Assembly (NCBI RefSeq): GCF_029227915.1
Contig: NC_079875.1
Span: forward strand, 5,768,001 to 5,832,000
Reading direction: 5' to 3'
From: Hydractinia symbiolongicarpus
Lineage: Eukaryota; Cnidaria; Hydrozoa; Anthoathecata; Hydractiniidae
Length of the DNA stretch: 64,000 nt
Of this stretch, positions 46,801 to 55,100 are shown piece after piece. Each line of letters begins with the position of its first letter. The first letter of the stretch is position 1. Below the pieces are notes generated by a model. That model did not search any database. It had not been told where the DNA came from and worked only from the letters and a program-made list of their open reading frames with translations. A program made the position numbers and the translations under genes.

Positions 46801-47217
46801 CATAAGAAGTCCCTGATAATCCAACTTTTTTTGTTTTGATATTAAACGTGTCTATTTCTTATAGCCACCAAGGAAGCAGATGAAGAGGAAGCCATATGTG
46901 ACTTACAATGTTGTATCAAAACGTTCTATGAACAGTTTCATAAGAACATCAACACATTATCGTCCCGTATTGACGCTGAACGCGTCAAATTGTATTTTGA
47001 TCGTGGTTCAAGTAGTTTAAGGATACAACCACGCCAATGTAGAACAGCATTAAGACATCCTAAAAGTTCTGCAAGAGGTGATAGAGCAAGTGAAGATGGA
47101 AGTGATATAGTAGCAGAGCATCCTGAGAGCTTTGCAAGAAGTGATACTTGTAGCGGAGAACCTGATTCAATACCGGACGTTGAAAGTGACGTGGACACAA
47201 CGACACTAAGTGACTAA
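16875..47217 (+). CDS. Gene B: lectin-TSP1-SEA-FN3 receptor with iGluR-like, potassium-type channel core
   Basis: Thirty-five exons join in frame from ATG to TAA (6489 coding bases, 2162 residues). Approximate residues: signal peptide 1-25; C-type lectin-like domains 26-141, 142-282, 283-391, 402-518 and 565-672; Ser/Thr-rich stalk 673-772; unrecognised module 773-916; TSP1 917-986; Cys-rich 987-1064; TSP1 1065-1117, 1118-1174 and 1175-1231; SEA-like 1232-1339; FN3 1340-1630; S1 and TM1 1631-1787; pore with GYGD at 1824-1827 and TM2 1788-1876; S2 1877-1989; TM3 about 2010-2029; tail to 2162. Exon coordinates are given with each module. It is inferred to be a surface receptor-channel. The union of lectin exons and channel exons in one gene rests on shared strand, unbroken phase-1 introns and the absence of any intervening stop or new signal peptide. 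Two adjacent genes are the main alternative. Confidence 0.65.
17038..17385 (+). CDS. Gene B exon: C-type lectin-like domain 1
   Basis: One 348-base phase-1 exon encodes a whole domain: YGWHLIEENWYFY, LSWSNASSLC, the WVG core (DFWVGVDGNWQWLD) and the final C...C pair (AESCFTEKNFMC). The EPN or QPD and WND calcium-sugar motifs are missing, so calcium-dependent sugar binding is not expected. A protein or non-classical ligand is more likely (inference). Confidence 0.8.
17796..17898 (+). repeat. Short intronic tandem repeat (unit about 42 bp)
   Basis: About two and a half copies of a pyrimidine-rich unit with tacgatctgcttttctcaat follow lectin exon 1. The resulting phenylalanine-rich open frames in this intron are not genes. 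Confidence 0.85.
18124..19062 (+). CDS. Gene B exons: C-type lectin-like domain 2
   Basis: Exons 18124-18427 and 18944-19062 join in phase 2. They show MTWTYSRVICGAMGADLSVI, then AWIGLHRS in place of WVG or WLG, and a closing FVCQ. The C-terminal half (ANGKWLEEK) resembles the region before the last two cysteines, but the cysteine pattern is reduced. The acceptor at 18124 was chosen because the two upstream AG sites lead into stops in phase 1. Confidence 0.65.
19896..21643 (+). CDS. Gene B exons: C-type lectin-like domain 3
   Basis: Exons 19896-20084 and 21506-21643 join in phase 1: ASWSASNRICSNRGMQLLTI, then TFWLGLQYS, then YQWLDG, then QCVQLKNSDKWEESKCD and LCEF. This is the ordinary lectin-fold pattern with the WLG core, but the first strand is short and the sugar-binding triplet is absent. 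The 1.4-kb intron includes an interspersed repeat-like stretch (about 20285-20640) and no gene. Confidence 0.75.
22903..22932 (+). CDS. Gene B 30-base linker micro-exon
   Basis: A 30-base phase-1 exon between an acceptor (acgtttag) and a GTATAA donor encodes a hydrophilic ten-residue linker (DPWKDDPSNT) between lectin domains 3 and 4. It is symmetric, so inclusion or skipping keeps the frame. It is supported only by splice sites, phase and position. Confidence 0.45.
23455..24975 (+). CDS. Gene B exons: C-type lectin-like domain 4
   Basis: Exons 23455-23676 and 24847-24975 join in phase 1: CELVMSHRCFMKI, MSWDNAKSTCQKRDSHLASI, DYWLGG, YIWVDG, then CVYMHKDKWETGDC and FLCVK. This is the clearest lectin fold of the five, with the extra N-terminal cysteine pair of long-form domains, yet it has no EPN or QPD motif. 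Confidence 0.85.
25790..25830 (+). repeat. T-run followed by a run of 17 G
   Basis: A run of T is followed at 25814-25830 by 17 consecutive G. Such a tract may fold into a G-quadruplex and is also prone to sequencing error. It lies in the large gene B intron. Confidence 0.9.
26267..26394. repeat. Long inverted repeat, arms of about 33 bp
   Basis: The left arm is 26267-26300 and the right arm is 26362-26394. They are reverse complements apart from one extra base in the left arm. The arms contain ACATTATTTGCG and the CGTTTCGGGTGTT half. It is compatible with a small foldback MITE in the large gene B intron. Confidence 0.85.
29342..30538 (+). CDS. Gene B three duplicated linker micro-exons
   Basis: Exons 29342-29383 (42 bases), 29517-29564 (48) and 30491-30538 (48) each start with the same acceptor context (tttag then ATGC) and end at a GT donor, in phase 1 to phase 1. 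They encode related short acidic or alanine-rich linkers (DAGSGAIEASKEIL, DAEAAARISSPKSRMP and DAEAAARISSSKPRMP). The second and third belong to a recent 952-bp tandem duplication, and the first looks like an older copy of the same unit. Use in mRNA is inferred. Confidence 0.45.
29509..31434 (+). repeat. Recent 952-bp tandem duplication in gene B
   Basis: 29509-30460 and 30483-31434 are almost identical, separated by 22 bases (offset 974). Each copy contains one 48-base linker micro-exon, a short hairpin around CATAGAAATCTATG and the same intron text. The stretch around 29342-29480 resembles part of the unit and is probably an older copy. Very few substitutions separate the two main copies, so the event is young or an assembly artefact. 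Confidence 0.93.
32197..32520 (+). CDS. Gene B exon: C-type lectin-like domain 5 (divergent)
   Basis: A 324-base phase-1 exon encodes about 108 residues: FSFKEASSTCLSKGGVLL, then EIWIDLKYNGSVWLLG in place of the WVG/WxWxD core, then NCSSITRCGKKQVPCDTKLKVLC. The cysteine spacing and single-exon layout match domain 1. It has several N-x-S/T sites and no sugar-binding triplet, so it is the most diverged of the five. Confidence 0.65.
32789..33307 (+). CDS. Gene B exons: Ser/Thr-rich mucin-like stalk
   Basis: Exons 32789-33040 (84 codons) and 33260-33307 (16 codons) encode a stretch dominated by T, S, P, E and K, with ESTTT and KELTTTK units repeated, plus IPTTTTT at the start. Such segments are heavily O-glycosylated and act as rigid extended stalks (family knowledge). 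At the DNA level it is an AAC/ACC-rich tandem repeat, so length variation between alleles is likely. Confidence 0.8.
33610..34164 (+). CDS. Gene B exons: unrecognised Cys-containing module
   Basis: Exons 33610-33873 (88 codons) and 33997-34164 (56 codons), both phase 1, encode about 144 residues with YHCGVKAYAKM, EKLCLTLSGVYDW, ECMVLNYSF and MRMCFVFDNKKL. Alternating hydrophobic strands and paired cysteines suggest a compact beta-rich extracellular domain. I do not recognise the family and assign no function. Confidence 0.6.
34389..34598 (+). CDS. Gene B exon: thrombospondin type-1 repeat 1
   Basis: A 210-base phase-1 exon encodes HWSRWSDWQPCDVLCGNGTQ, with the W-x-x-W-x-x-W-x-x-C core, then a cysteine-bearing extension ending SCTESCLLIG. 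The extension and the next exon share a cysteine-rich character and may form one unit. Confidence 0.85.
34776..34962 (+). repeat. (ATC)n microsatellite in a gene B intron
   Basis: A long CAT/ATC trinucleotide array runs through this stretch, with interrupted CACCAT and CCAACG variants toward the 3' end. It creates artificial open frames of polyserine on the plus strand and polymethionine on the minus strand, which are not genes. Confidence 0.95.
35380..35613 (+). CDS. Gene B exon: Cys-rich module between TSP1 repeats
   Basis: A 234-base phase-1 exon encodes 78 residues with KRCDHF, YHCSKN, KQCVGY, MDCDAV and RLCKC. It sits between two TSP1 exons and may pair with the cysteine extension of the preceding exon. 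I do not recognise a named family. Confidence 0.6.
35944..36102 (+). CDS. Gene B exon: thrombospondin type-1 repeat 2
   Basis: A 159-base phase-1 exon encodes TTWLPWSECSQSCNGVRSRK, then RFCALTSENHC and CNTDVLCP. It is a short TSP1 repeat with the tryptophan and cysteine core intact. Confidence 0.85.
36823..37760 (+). CDS. Gene B exons: thrombospondin type-1 repeats 3 and 4
   Basis: Exons 36823-36993 and 37590-37760 are 171 bases each, exactly as in gene A. Repeat 3 reads FTQWTQWSNCYASCGLGHRV with RNRSC. Repeat 4 reads WGSWSSYSGCTKPCNSGVRV with RRYCTSP. They are the direct equivalents of the two TSP1 exons of gene A. Confidence 0.9.
38136..39696 (+). CDS. Gene B exons: SEA-like domain
   Basis: Exons 38136-38242, 39202-39266 and 39545-39696 have the same lengths (107, 65 and 152) and phases as in gene A. 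The possible self-cleavage turn is G1291-S1292 in RRGSILASF. The opening VNVTCKF-type strand is INVTCKF here. Overall the domain has diverged from gene A except around the G-S turn and SYQLVYLQDS. Confidence 0.55.
40165..43007 (+). CDS. Gene B exons: three fibronectin type III domains
   Basis: Exons 40165-40461, 41294-41581 and 42720-43007 (99, 96 and 96 codons, all phase 1) encode three FN3 domains with the expected P-x-x-P-P start, core tryptophan and L-x-P-x-T-x-Y or equivalent. The first two are almost identical to gene A at the DNA level; the third (APRIPPGNLFVYF) is strongly diverged. Confidence 0.9.
41884..41926. repeat. Perfect 19-bp hairpin in a gene B intron
   Basis: The arms 41884-41902 and 41908-41926 are exact reverse complements around a five-base loop (ttcag). 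It lies between FN3 exons 2 and 3 and shows no link to a coding element. Confidence 0.9.
41990..42313. repeat. Two-unit diverged intronic repeat
   Basis: Two diverged units of about 160 bases follow each other. Both carry a line resembling ttgatca-cgttt, then a uracil-rich segment, then GCTGACGTCAGC or GCTGACTTCAGC. It looks like an old interspersed repeat in the intron before FN3 exon 3. Confidence 0.5.
43621..44090 (+). CDS. Gene B exon: S1 ligand-binding half-lobe plus TM1
   Basis: A 470-base exon begins ETCKCPATVH, continues with PPYTQRSD, LDGVFYNILPDMIKAACGKC and YVPLLSYPGAVFII, and ends with TM1 (WPIFMLNFFFTLISGALVWFL, residues about 1767-1787). The layout is that of an iGluR S1 lobe. 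A ligand arginine at the usual place is not evident: the residue before YVP is K here and R in gene A. Confidence 0.7.
44461..45323 (+). CDS. Gene B exons: potassium-type pore loop and TM2
   Basis: Exons 44461-44570 and 45167-45323 encode GWYWAYITQTTLGYGDF (GYGD at 1824-1827) and TM2 (about 1838-1860), followed by LTTAFTAVQTT at the place of the iGluR gating motif. The phase-2 intron again interrupts the first glycine of GYGD. W-x-W-x-x-x-T-x-T-T-x-GYGD is the canonical potassium filter context, so potassium selectivity is expected but unproven. Confidence 0.88.
45357..45492 (+). repeat. Intronic tandem repeat, units of about 35-45 bp
   Basis: Four imperfect copies of a unit carrying CACGTGACTT and TTTACAACAA follow the pore exon. 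A separate short repeat (gagggtgggtgttgt, three copies) lies at about 45705-45750 in the next intron. Confidence 0.8.
45532..46176 (+). CDS. Gene B exons: S2 ligand-binding half-lobe
   Basis: Exons 45532-45598 (67 bases) and 45905-46176 (272 bases) match the gene A lengths and phases. They encode YGVKVAALSGSFEERLAI (first residues from the preceding exon), FGILIDAYTAGS and FGVVLSGGLANVDQEVLDYV. The GSFEERLAIL segment and the D of IDAY are conserved with gene A and fit the S2 lobe of iGluR-type clamshells. Confidence 0.7.
46472..47217 (+). CDS. Gene B exons: TM3 and cytoplasmic tail
   Basis: Exon 46472-46640 encodes TM3 (GITVLSVLLCLTLLLGFVAS, about 2010-2029) with KKKS after it. Exon 46865-47217 encodes a 117-residue tail with LSSRIDAERVKLYFDRGSSSL, then a serine- and acid-rich end (TTLSD). 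The DRGSSSLR block is shared with gene A; the gene A heptad-like repeat is absent. Confidence 0.82.
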
Positions 47218-47222
47218 ATAAA
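47217..47222 (+). promoter_or_regulatory. Candidate poly(A) signal overlapping the gene B stop
   Basis: AATAAA begins in the last base of the TAA stop. A second AATAAA at 47378-47383 is better placed for a normal 3' UTR; either or both could be used. Confidence 0.3.
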
Positions 47223-49195
47223 AAGTCTTGTTATAGTTTTAAGCGAAGTCGACTTTGGCTGTTTTGGGAACTATTTCTATCTCAAACTTGTGTGTTCTAG
47301 GTCAAGAAATGTGAAGAAAAAAAGGAGAAAATAAGCTTGAAAGTCATACAATATGACCGAGAAGACGAAAATTTCTAAATAAAAAGGGTCTACTGCAATC
47401 CATTTTTAATATAGCACTTCTTAAAAAAAAGTAAGAATACATACAGCTCTCTTTAGTGGTAGAACCCAAAGTTGTAGCGGGACAAATGTCTTCTTGAAGT
47501 ACTCGTATTTAAGGAAACTTGCTTCACTAAACCCGTTTAATATAGATCTTCTTTTTTATATCCCCTCTGTAAATAAACATGCGTAGGTTGCAGTCATTCA
47601 TAAAAAAAATTTATGTGAGAGCAAGAAAGAATCTGTAAATATGTATTATGATTTTGTTGCTGTTGTTTTTATATCACTTTTTTTACACATTACCTAAATC
47701 ACATTTATGAAGTTTATTTGTAATTTTTTTTACTTCACTTAAAAAGATTATATTGACACTATTCATAAATGTCCCTGAAAAAAAATAAATGGTTGACAAA
47801 ACAGATGTTGTGGAAAATACATCTTCGTTACCAGCATCTTTTGCATCTTTTGACGAGATTCGTGGCGTCAAGCCAACCAGAAGGACAAAGTGACCGGGGA
47901 ACGAAGTTGAGTTGTTTGATGAAAAATTATTACTCTATAGCGTTGGCTCAAGGTTTCGTAAACACTGGGAAAACAGTAGAAATAAAATGGTCGTTCGCAT
48001 CCACATTGACATAAATAAATTGTATGAATCCCTTTCTTTACACCGTCTTCTCTGTTTTAACTTCACTCTCAACTAATTTTACATTAATTTTACACCTTTT
48101 CTTAGAGCCTAATCTCCAGATACAAAATGGTAACTTAACATGTCAGAGTGGTAGTTGGCAAAAAATAATCTGAATCCAGATACCAAACAAATAGCAGCTA
48201 GAATAATACGCGTAGCAGAAGAGGCATAAATTCAACCTAGTCCCCAGGGTCTGGTAGTCCCTTAGCCGTTAAAACGGATTCCAATTTTTATTGAAAAAAT
48301 GACAACAAATCGAATTTTTTGTTAAAGAACGAATACAACTTGTAAAACGAAAAAAAATTTAGCGATTTTTTTTAAAAAATAAAAAGGACGTTGCCTGTCA
48401 ATTTTTCGATCTATATCCTTGATTTGAACAATTTGTTATCACAAAAATATGTACACGTGCATCCCTTTTCTCAATCTCTCTTTACTTCTACTAAAATTTC
48501 CGAACCTTCGGTAGTCGAAAAAATGATTCCGCAAATTGAAACTGTAATCCTTCGCAAAATGCAACAACAAAGTGTTAATTAACCTACTTTGGACCCAGCT
48601 TTAATTAACAAGGTATGAAGTAACGTACCCTGGACCAACCCAAAAAAGTAAAAGGTGACCTACTTTGGATCAACCTTTAACTAAAAACTTTCGCGAAAAA
48701 GTATTTCGGAACATTTAATTAATCTTCGCATCGTAAATTTAATTTTTGCAATAAACGCAAAATATTTTTCGCCAAATTTTCCGTAATAAAGAATAATTAC
48801 TATTTCCACTTTCACGAATTTCTTCGTGTAGAAACAAACACGAATTGCTTTAATATTTGATTTATTGTTTTAAAATAATATAAAATTTAAAAATACAACA
48901 AAATTTACAACTGTAAAATTTACAAACATCACCCTTCACTGTGTTTGATTTGTTTTCTAAGGTTATTATTGGTCCAATTTAAATCTTCTCTTTTTATCTC
49001 CCAGTGAATGATACACGAAACAAAAACTCAACTCCAGTATCGACATATATACACAGGCATATAGCACACTATAACAATAGAGCGTAGCAGCACTGGTGAT
49101 AAACTTCACGGCAGGCTAACTCTTGAAGTTATTTTCTACCCTCTTTACCCATTCTTTCAATGTTGTCTTTCACAAATTTCTGTTCAGTGCAGTTG
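47218..49195. other. Convergent intergenic gap between gene B and TENT2
   Basis: No gene is recognisable. The region should contain the 3' UTRs of both flanking genes. AT-rich repeat-like text with repeated cgaaaa/ttcgc motifs lies at about 48590-48800. A minus-strand AATAAA at 48861-48866 could end the TENT2 transcript. Confidence 0.5.
48861..48866 (-). promoter_or_regulatory. Candidate poly(A) signal of TENT2
   Basis: AATAAA on the minus strand about 330 bases after the TENT2 stop codon. It is the first good hexamer I noticed downstream. Confidence 0.35.
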
Positions 49196-52100
49196 TCACA
49201 AAATATTATCCAAGGACATTTTTACACTCATTCGGTTGTGTGCCTAAAATATTAATAATATTATAAATATTTTGAAAGAAAAATTATTTACCGCCATCGT
49301 TATAGTTCTGTGGAAAAACCCACGGGGATTTAGTCGTCATACACATTTTGGGTATCGCTATTTTGTTCAGTACTAAAGAAATAATTAGGAACGAAATAAC
49401 AATACTTGTACTACACAAGCATTATCACTCAGTTGCAACTTAAGAGCCGTCTGACTGACATCCTACAGCTAGTCAGGTAAGACCACACCTGGTCAACTCT
49501 TACAAAGACCATCGTATAGATTGTAAAAAAAAAGAAGAAAACAACTTCAGAGGCTGGAACACAACATAAAAAACACAACAACATACCCGCTTAAACTCGT
49601 CTATAATTTGCGAATAATACGTATAGTTTCGAACAGCTCGTGCAGTATTTGTTAAATCAAATGGTTCTAGAAAAAAAGTTATATTTACTCTACAAGTAGC
49701 TACAAAACGCAAATGCGGTTGTGAGACATGATGAAAAAATGGTAAAGAGACGAACTTTACGTTGTTACAAAAGGTATCAAATTAAAAAAGATTATCATAC
49801 AAGATAAACCGACATTTTTTATCGCCTTTGATATGTCGTAGAATAGGAACAACAACACCTTCGGCTACCGTAAAAAAGCCAGGAGGGCCAAATTTAAAGT
49901 CAATAAACATTTAAACAATCTGAAAACGGGCTAGCATGTGTCTAACAAAGTTTTTGCATGCAATGGTGTATGTCTGAAAGAGTTAATTCTACAATATAAG
50001 TTACGCTTTAATTCTAAACAAACAAACAATCTTATTTCTTATCTTATCAATGTTTAAAACAGCATACTCACCTTCTATACATATCCATTTTCCTCTCCAG
50101 GCTGGAAGCGACGACCTCGGTAACTTACGTCCCAACCGAACACTCATAATTGTGGTTTCGTAACTAAAACAAATAAATGATTTGTACTTACACGTAGATA
50201 TAAGGTAGACAGATACATGTACTTACACGTAGATATGAGGTAGACAGATACGTATACTTACACGTAGATATAAGAAAGACAGATACATATACTTACACGA
50301 AGATATAAGAAAGACAGATACGTATACTTACACGAAGATATGAGGTAGACAGATACATGTACTTACACGTAGATATAAGGTAGACAGATACGTATACTTA
50401 CACGTAGATATGAGGTAGACAGATACGTATACTTACACGTAGATATAAGAAAGACAGATACGTATATTTACAAGTAGATATAAGGTAGACAGATACGTAT
50501 ACTTACACGAAGATATGAGGTAGACAGATACATGTACTTACACGTAGATATGAGGTAGACAGATACATGTACTTACAAGTAGATATGAGGTAGACAGATA
50601 CGTATACTTACACGTAGATATAAGAAAGACAGATACGTATATTTACAAGTAGATATAAGGTAGACAGATACGTATACTTACACGAAGATATGAGGTAGAC
50701 AGATACATGTACTTACACGTAGATATGAGGTAGACAGATACGTATATTTACACGTAGATATAAGGTAGAGAGATACATATACTTACACGAAGATATAAGA
50801 AAGACAGATACGTATATTTACAAGTAGATATAAGGTAGACAGATACGTATACTTACACGAAGATATGAGGTAGACAGATACATGTACTTACACGTAGATA
50901 TAAGAAAGACAGATACGTATACTTACACGTAGATATAAGGTAGAGAGATACATATACTTACACGAAGATATAAGAAAGACAGATACGTATATTTACAAGT
51001 AGATATAAGGTAGACAGATACGTATACTTACACGAAGATATGAGGTAGACAGATACATGTACTTACACGTAGATATAAGGTAGACAGATACGTATACTTA
51101 CACGAAGATATGAGGTAGACAGATACGTATACTTACACGCAGATATGAGGTAGACAGATACGTATACTTACACGCAGATATGAGGTAGATAGATAAGTAT
51201 ACTTACACGCAGATATGAGATAGACAGATACATATACTTACAAAAGATACGAGGTAGAAAGATACGTATACTGACAAAATATTATTAAAAAAATATTACT
51301 CACTCAAAAATATTTGTGTAGTAATTGAAGAATCCTTTTAACAGCTCGCCAACACTTTGTTTATTCCGAGATCTAAATTAGCAGATATTTTGCATCTTAA
51401 TTACAAATGTTTTCCTTAATGCTCACACTTAACTCTAAATCTAGAAATTTAGAAAACAAATTGTTACCTTCCAGGAATTTCAATTAAAATAGCTATTTTC
51501 TTAAGATTTTCCAGGGCATTACTGGCGTTAAAATGAAAATGCAGCACTTCTTAAAAAAACATTTTACATAAATAAATAAAAAGTTTGAACTTGAAAAAAA
51601 TGAATGGTCATCATTTTGTGCATGCCATGTGACACCACTATCGGGACAAAGCTGGTCGTATTTCACACTTTTACGCAATATCTGGTGGTGATTTGTAAAA
51701 ATCTCCAGTGATTTGCATGTCTGGTGAATTGCACAGACGTTTGTGCAAATCAACTAACATTTGTGCTTACCAGAAAATTTCCGCAAATCCGGAACATTTG
51801 CCAAAACACATTTGTTCAAATCACCAGATATTTGTTCAAATCACCGGATATTTGTTCAAATCACCGGATATTTGTTCAAATCACCGGAATCAACAGACGC
51901 GTGTGCAAATCACCAGACGTTTCTGGAAGTAACCGGACGTTTGTACAACTTGTAGTAATGCCTGCTTTACAGGGTAGCAAGCACCTGGAATCTGGTGGTT
52001 TGCACAAATTTCAAGTGATTTGGATGTCCGGTGATGTATTAGAAATGTCCGGCGATTTAAAGAAATATGTGGTTAGCCTAAATATCACAAAACGCTGAGA

Positions 52101-55100
52101 ATAATTACTTGGTGAAGATGAGAGTACCTGTTACATTGTATCAAATCTGCTGGTTCAAACATTGGAAGTTCATCCACATTTTTAGTTGGATTAAAAAAAT
52201 CCTATGTATAAAAAAAAAACAATTAACAATGTTTTTTTATAAGCAAGTGAAAATTTAAAATCAGGCTGCGATATGCTTCTGCGTAAGACAATCCGGTTTA
52301 GAGTATGGTCAGGTTATGCTTATTGTAAAATTATCAAAACACAACTGTTGTCTTATGGGATAAGATGAAATAGTTACATTTTTACTTTTAAAAATCAACG
52401 ACAAAACTAAAGTTATAATTACACAGGGCAAGTTCGGAGAGTATAGTGGTGTTAATAGTCTTATTGTGTATAAGGAGTTAGAAAAGTCTGTGTCTAATTT
52501 AAATGGTAATAACAAAAACATACATCAGAAGGATTCAACATACGCTTAACATATACTCATAGAATTCCCTGATACAAGCCTAAATATGCTTGTAAGCGCT
52601 ATGCTCATAAAAAAACATGTAGCCCTTAACTTTTAAGTGCTAATCTTCTTTGGTGTTATAAAAACAGATAGAACAGATAAAAACAGAAAACACAAGTGAC
52701 TTTACCGGATAGAGCGTTTGTAAAGAATTTAAAACTGGAGGATCGCAGCCACCTAAAAAAATAGATCAAACTGTGAACGTATGGTTAGCAAGATTGTGGA
52801 AATGATTTGTCTGACTTAAGAGGCAAATTTTATCTAGTATTCCCTGCGTTTTACCTAAATTTTAAAGTGAAATTCTGAATAACTTGAAAGATAACATAAA
52901 AGGACAAACCACTAGGAATAATAATCACTTTTATTATCATTATTTCTTTTAAATATACAATAAGCATATAGCATATTTAATGTGAAAGTTTGAAACAATG
53001 ACCGTTGGATTTTTAAAAAGAATTTTTACATCCAAATATACAAAAAGCAAAATTATGATTAACCTAAACATATTGCAAATCATTCTTCCTGCATTTGATG
53101 ATTTTTCAAAACAAGACATAATCAAACTGTAAAGACAGCGAAAGTTTACCAAAAAAACTCACTTTGAAGATAATTTAAGACCATCAAAACGATTGAATAG
53201 CTGGATAGTGTGCCAGCACTAGCATCATTAATATCTCGAGCTTTTGCCCACCTTTTAACTATCATTACCATTGGTCGAACACGATCGTCAACTAAAAAGC
53301 AAAATTTTTATAAGAAAACGTGAGGTCTTCCATAAACCTTGATGGTATATACTCAAATTTTTGCAGCTATTAATTTTGGCACTTTTTCCAGCTTTTCGTC
53401 AAAATCACGAAATTAAGTATGTGTGAAATATTCTTGACATAGCGAAAATTAATACCTGGGAATTTTTGTGAAATATTACGCTAGAGTGGCACCTGGCACT
53501 CTGGCATAATATTTTACCAAAGTACAATAAAATTTCCAGCATTAATTTTCTTTCCTTTGAGGTTTGAAAATCTGTAATTTTACTTTGATTTTGTTTCCTT
53601 CTCAAATCTATGCGCCGGGGAAAACAAATGTCAAATATAAAAGTCCAAAAAATAATTTCTAATACACAGCTGTCTAATTGTCCACAGATTCATTTCATAA
53701 CATTTCCACATTATTTGCGATTATTATTAACCGCAATTATTTCTGCAAAAAAAAAACTCCTGAAAATTAATACACATGAAAATTTTTTTTGGTCAACAAA
53801 TATTTGCAACGCAAAAATTAGTATAATTACCATTAAGGCACCTTCTGCAAACTAAAAACTTCTTTAAATTGAAATTTAGAAATTTAATCAGATGGACTAC
53901 CATCTTGAACAAAAACATAAGCACGATCAGTTCTTTAAGATGGACAGATTACAAAACGATATTAAAAACTATGAAGAACTTTAATTTTTTTATAGAAACA
54001 AATTATACTTCCACAAATATTATGTTTAAGATTTAGCAGTGAATAATATGGTTGAAAGATGTCTATACCTTTGGAGTATGTTCTCATCAAGTGAGTATTT
54101 CTTATTCCCTATGAAAATTAAAAGTATAAAGGTGAGTAATTGACAATGCACTAAGAGACTGTCAGTCAACATAAAAACTGTTCCACCATAATGCTTATAT
54201 AACAGAAACAAAATTAGTGCAAGTGAAGACCAAGGGTGACAAAAAATTTATTAATAATTACAAATTATTTACCCAATTTAAAACACAACCCCATTTACGA
54301 AGTATTTTAAGTCTTCCAGGTTGTTGAAAACTCTGTGCTAAAAATTTACTTACTGTTGGATTGTTTATATTCAAGTCACACTCGCATCCACTGAAATTGA
54401 AAGCAAATTATATAATGCAGTAAACTGCGAAAGTTTGTTTACAATATGAAATATACAAAAAAAAACACAAGAATTAACTTAACTTTGACAAAATTAAGCA
54501 TGCAAAGTATAAACAATTTTACTTAAATACTGAATATGAATTATATGATAACAAAACTTTAATGTTAGTTGGTGATTAAAATGAAAACAATCTTTAAAAT
54601 TGAAAAAACTGTTCATTGCTGAACAATTGGATGCCAATCACTGTAAACTGTGTTTGGCAACTCAGATCTTGCAACATTGAGATGCAGGTTCCACCTTAAT
54701 CCTGAAATATAGCTATGGTGTATAGTTAAAAGAAACTTAAAAAGACGTGTCAAACCTTGCGTAAATCTTAATCACTCTGGGAAGACCAAGAAGCGAGTAC
54801 CTTCACAAGAACTGTTAATCTATGTACACCGTGTAACGTCACAAATAACAAATATATATACAAACCAAGTTGGCTTTTGTTTGATAATGACTGCGACCAT
54901 TAACGTAATTATCGTTTTGGGGGGGACAAAATTTGAAAATGAAAAAAATTAGTGCCATGTTGTTTTCGGGATATGTAAGAATGTTTTATTACAAAAATAT
55001 ATATATGTAAGTTTTTTAGTTAGTTCTCCTTTAACCATTTATGGAAAGGTAAGGAAGCTACAAACACACAATACAGGACAGTGTATCACAAATAAAAACT

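Noticed and set aside
16875-47217. Polycystin-1-like protein (C-type lectin, Ig-like repeats and a channel)
   Set aside because: There is no REJ, GPS/GAIN, PLAT or polycystin channel region; the core has a GYGD pore with two flanking membrane segments and an iGluR-like clamshell.
16875-47217. Hydrozoan allorecognition (Alr-type) gene
   Set aside because: Alr proteins are built on immunoglobulin-like domains with a short tail. Here the modules are lectin-like, TSP1, SEA and FN3 with a channel.
48391-48582. Plus-strand open frame of 63 codons between gene B and TENT2
   Set aside because: It has no recognisable family, no splice support and lies in repeat-like AT-rich text.
50186-51270. CRISPR array
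   Set aside because: The 35-bp units are contiguous without unique spacers, and the setting is an animal intron.
51708-52098. Overlapping plus-strand open frames of up to 124 codons
   Set aside because: All are readings of the 20-bp repeat within a TENT2 intron; they lack start context, family signals and splice support.
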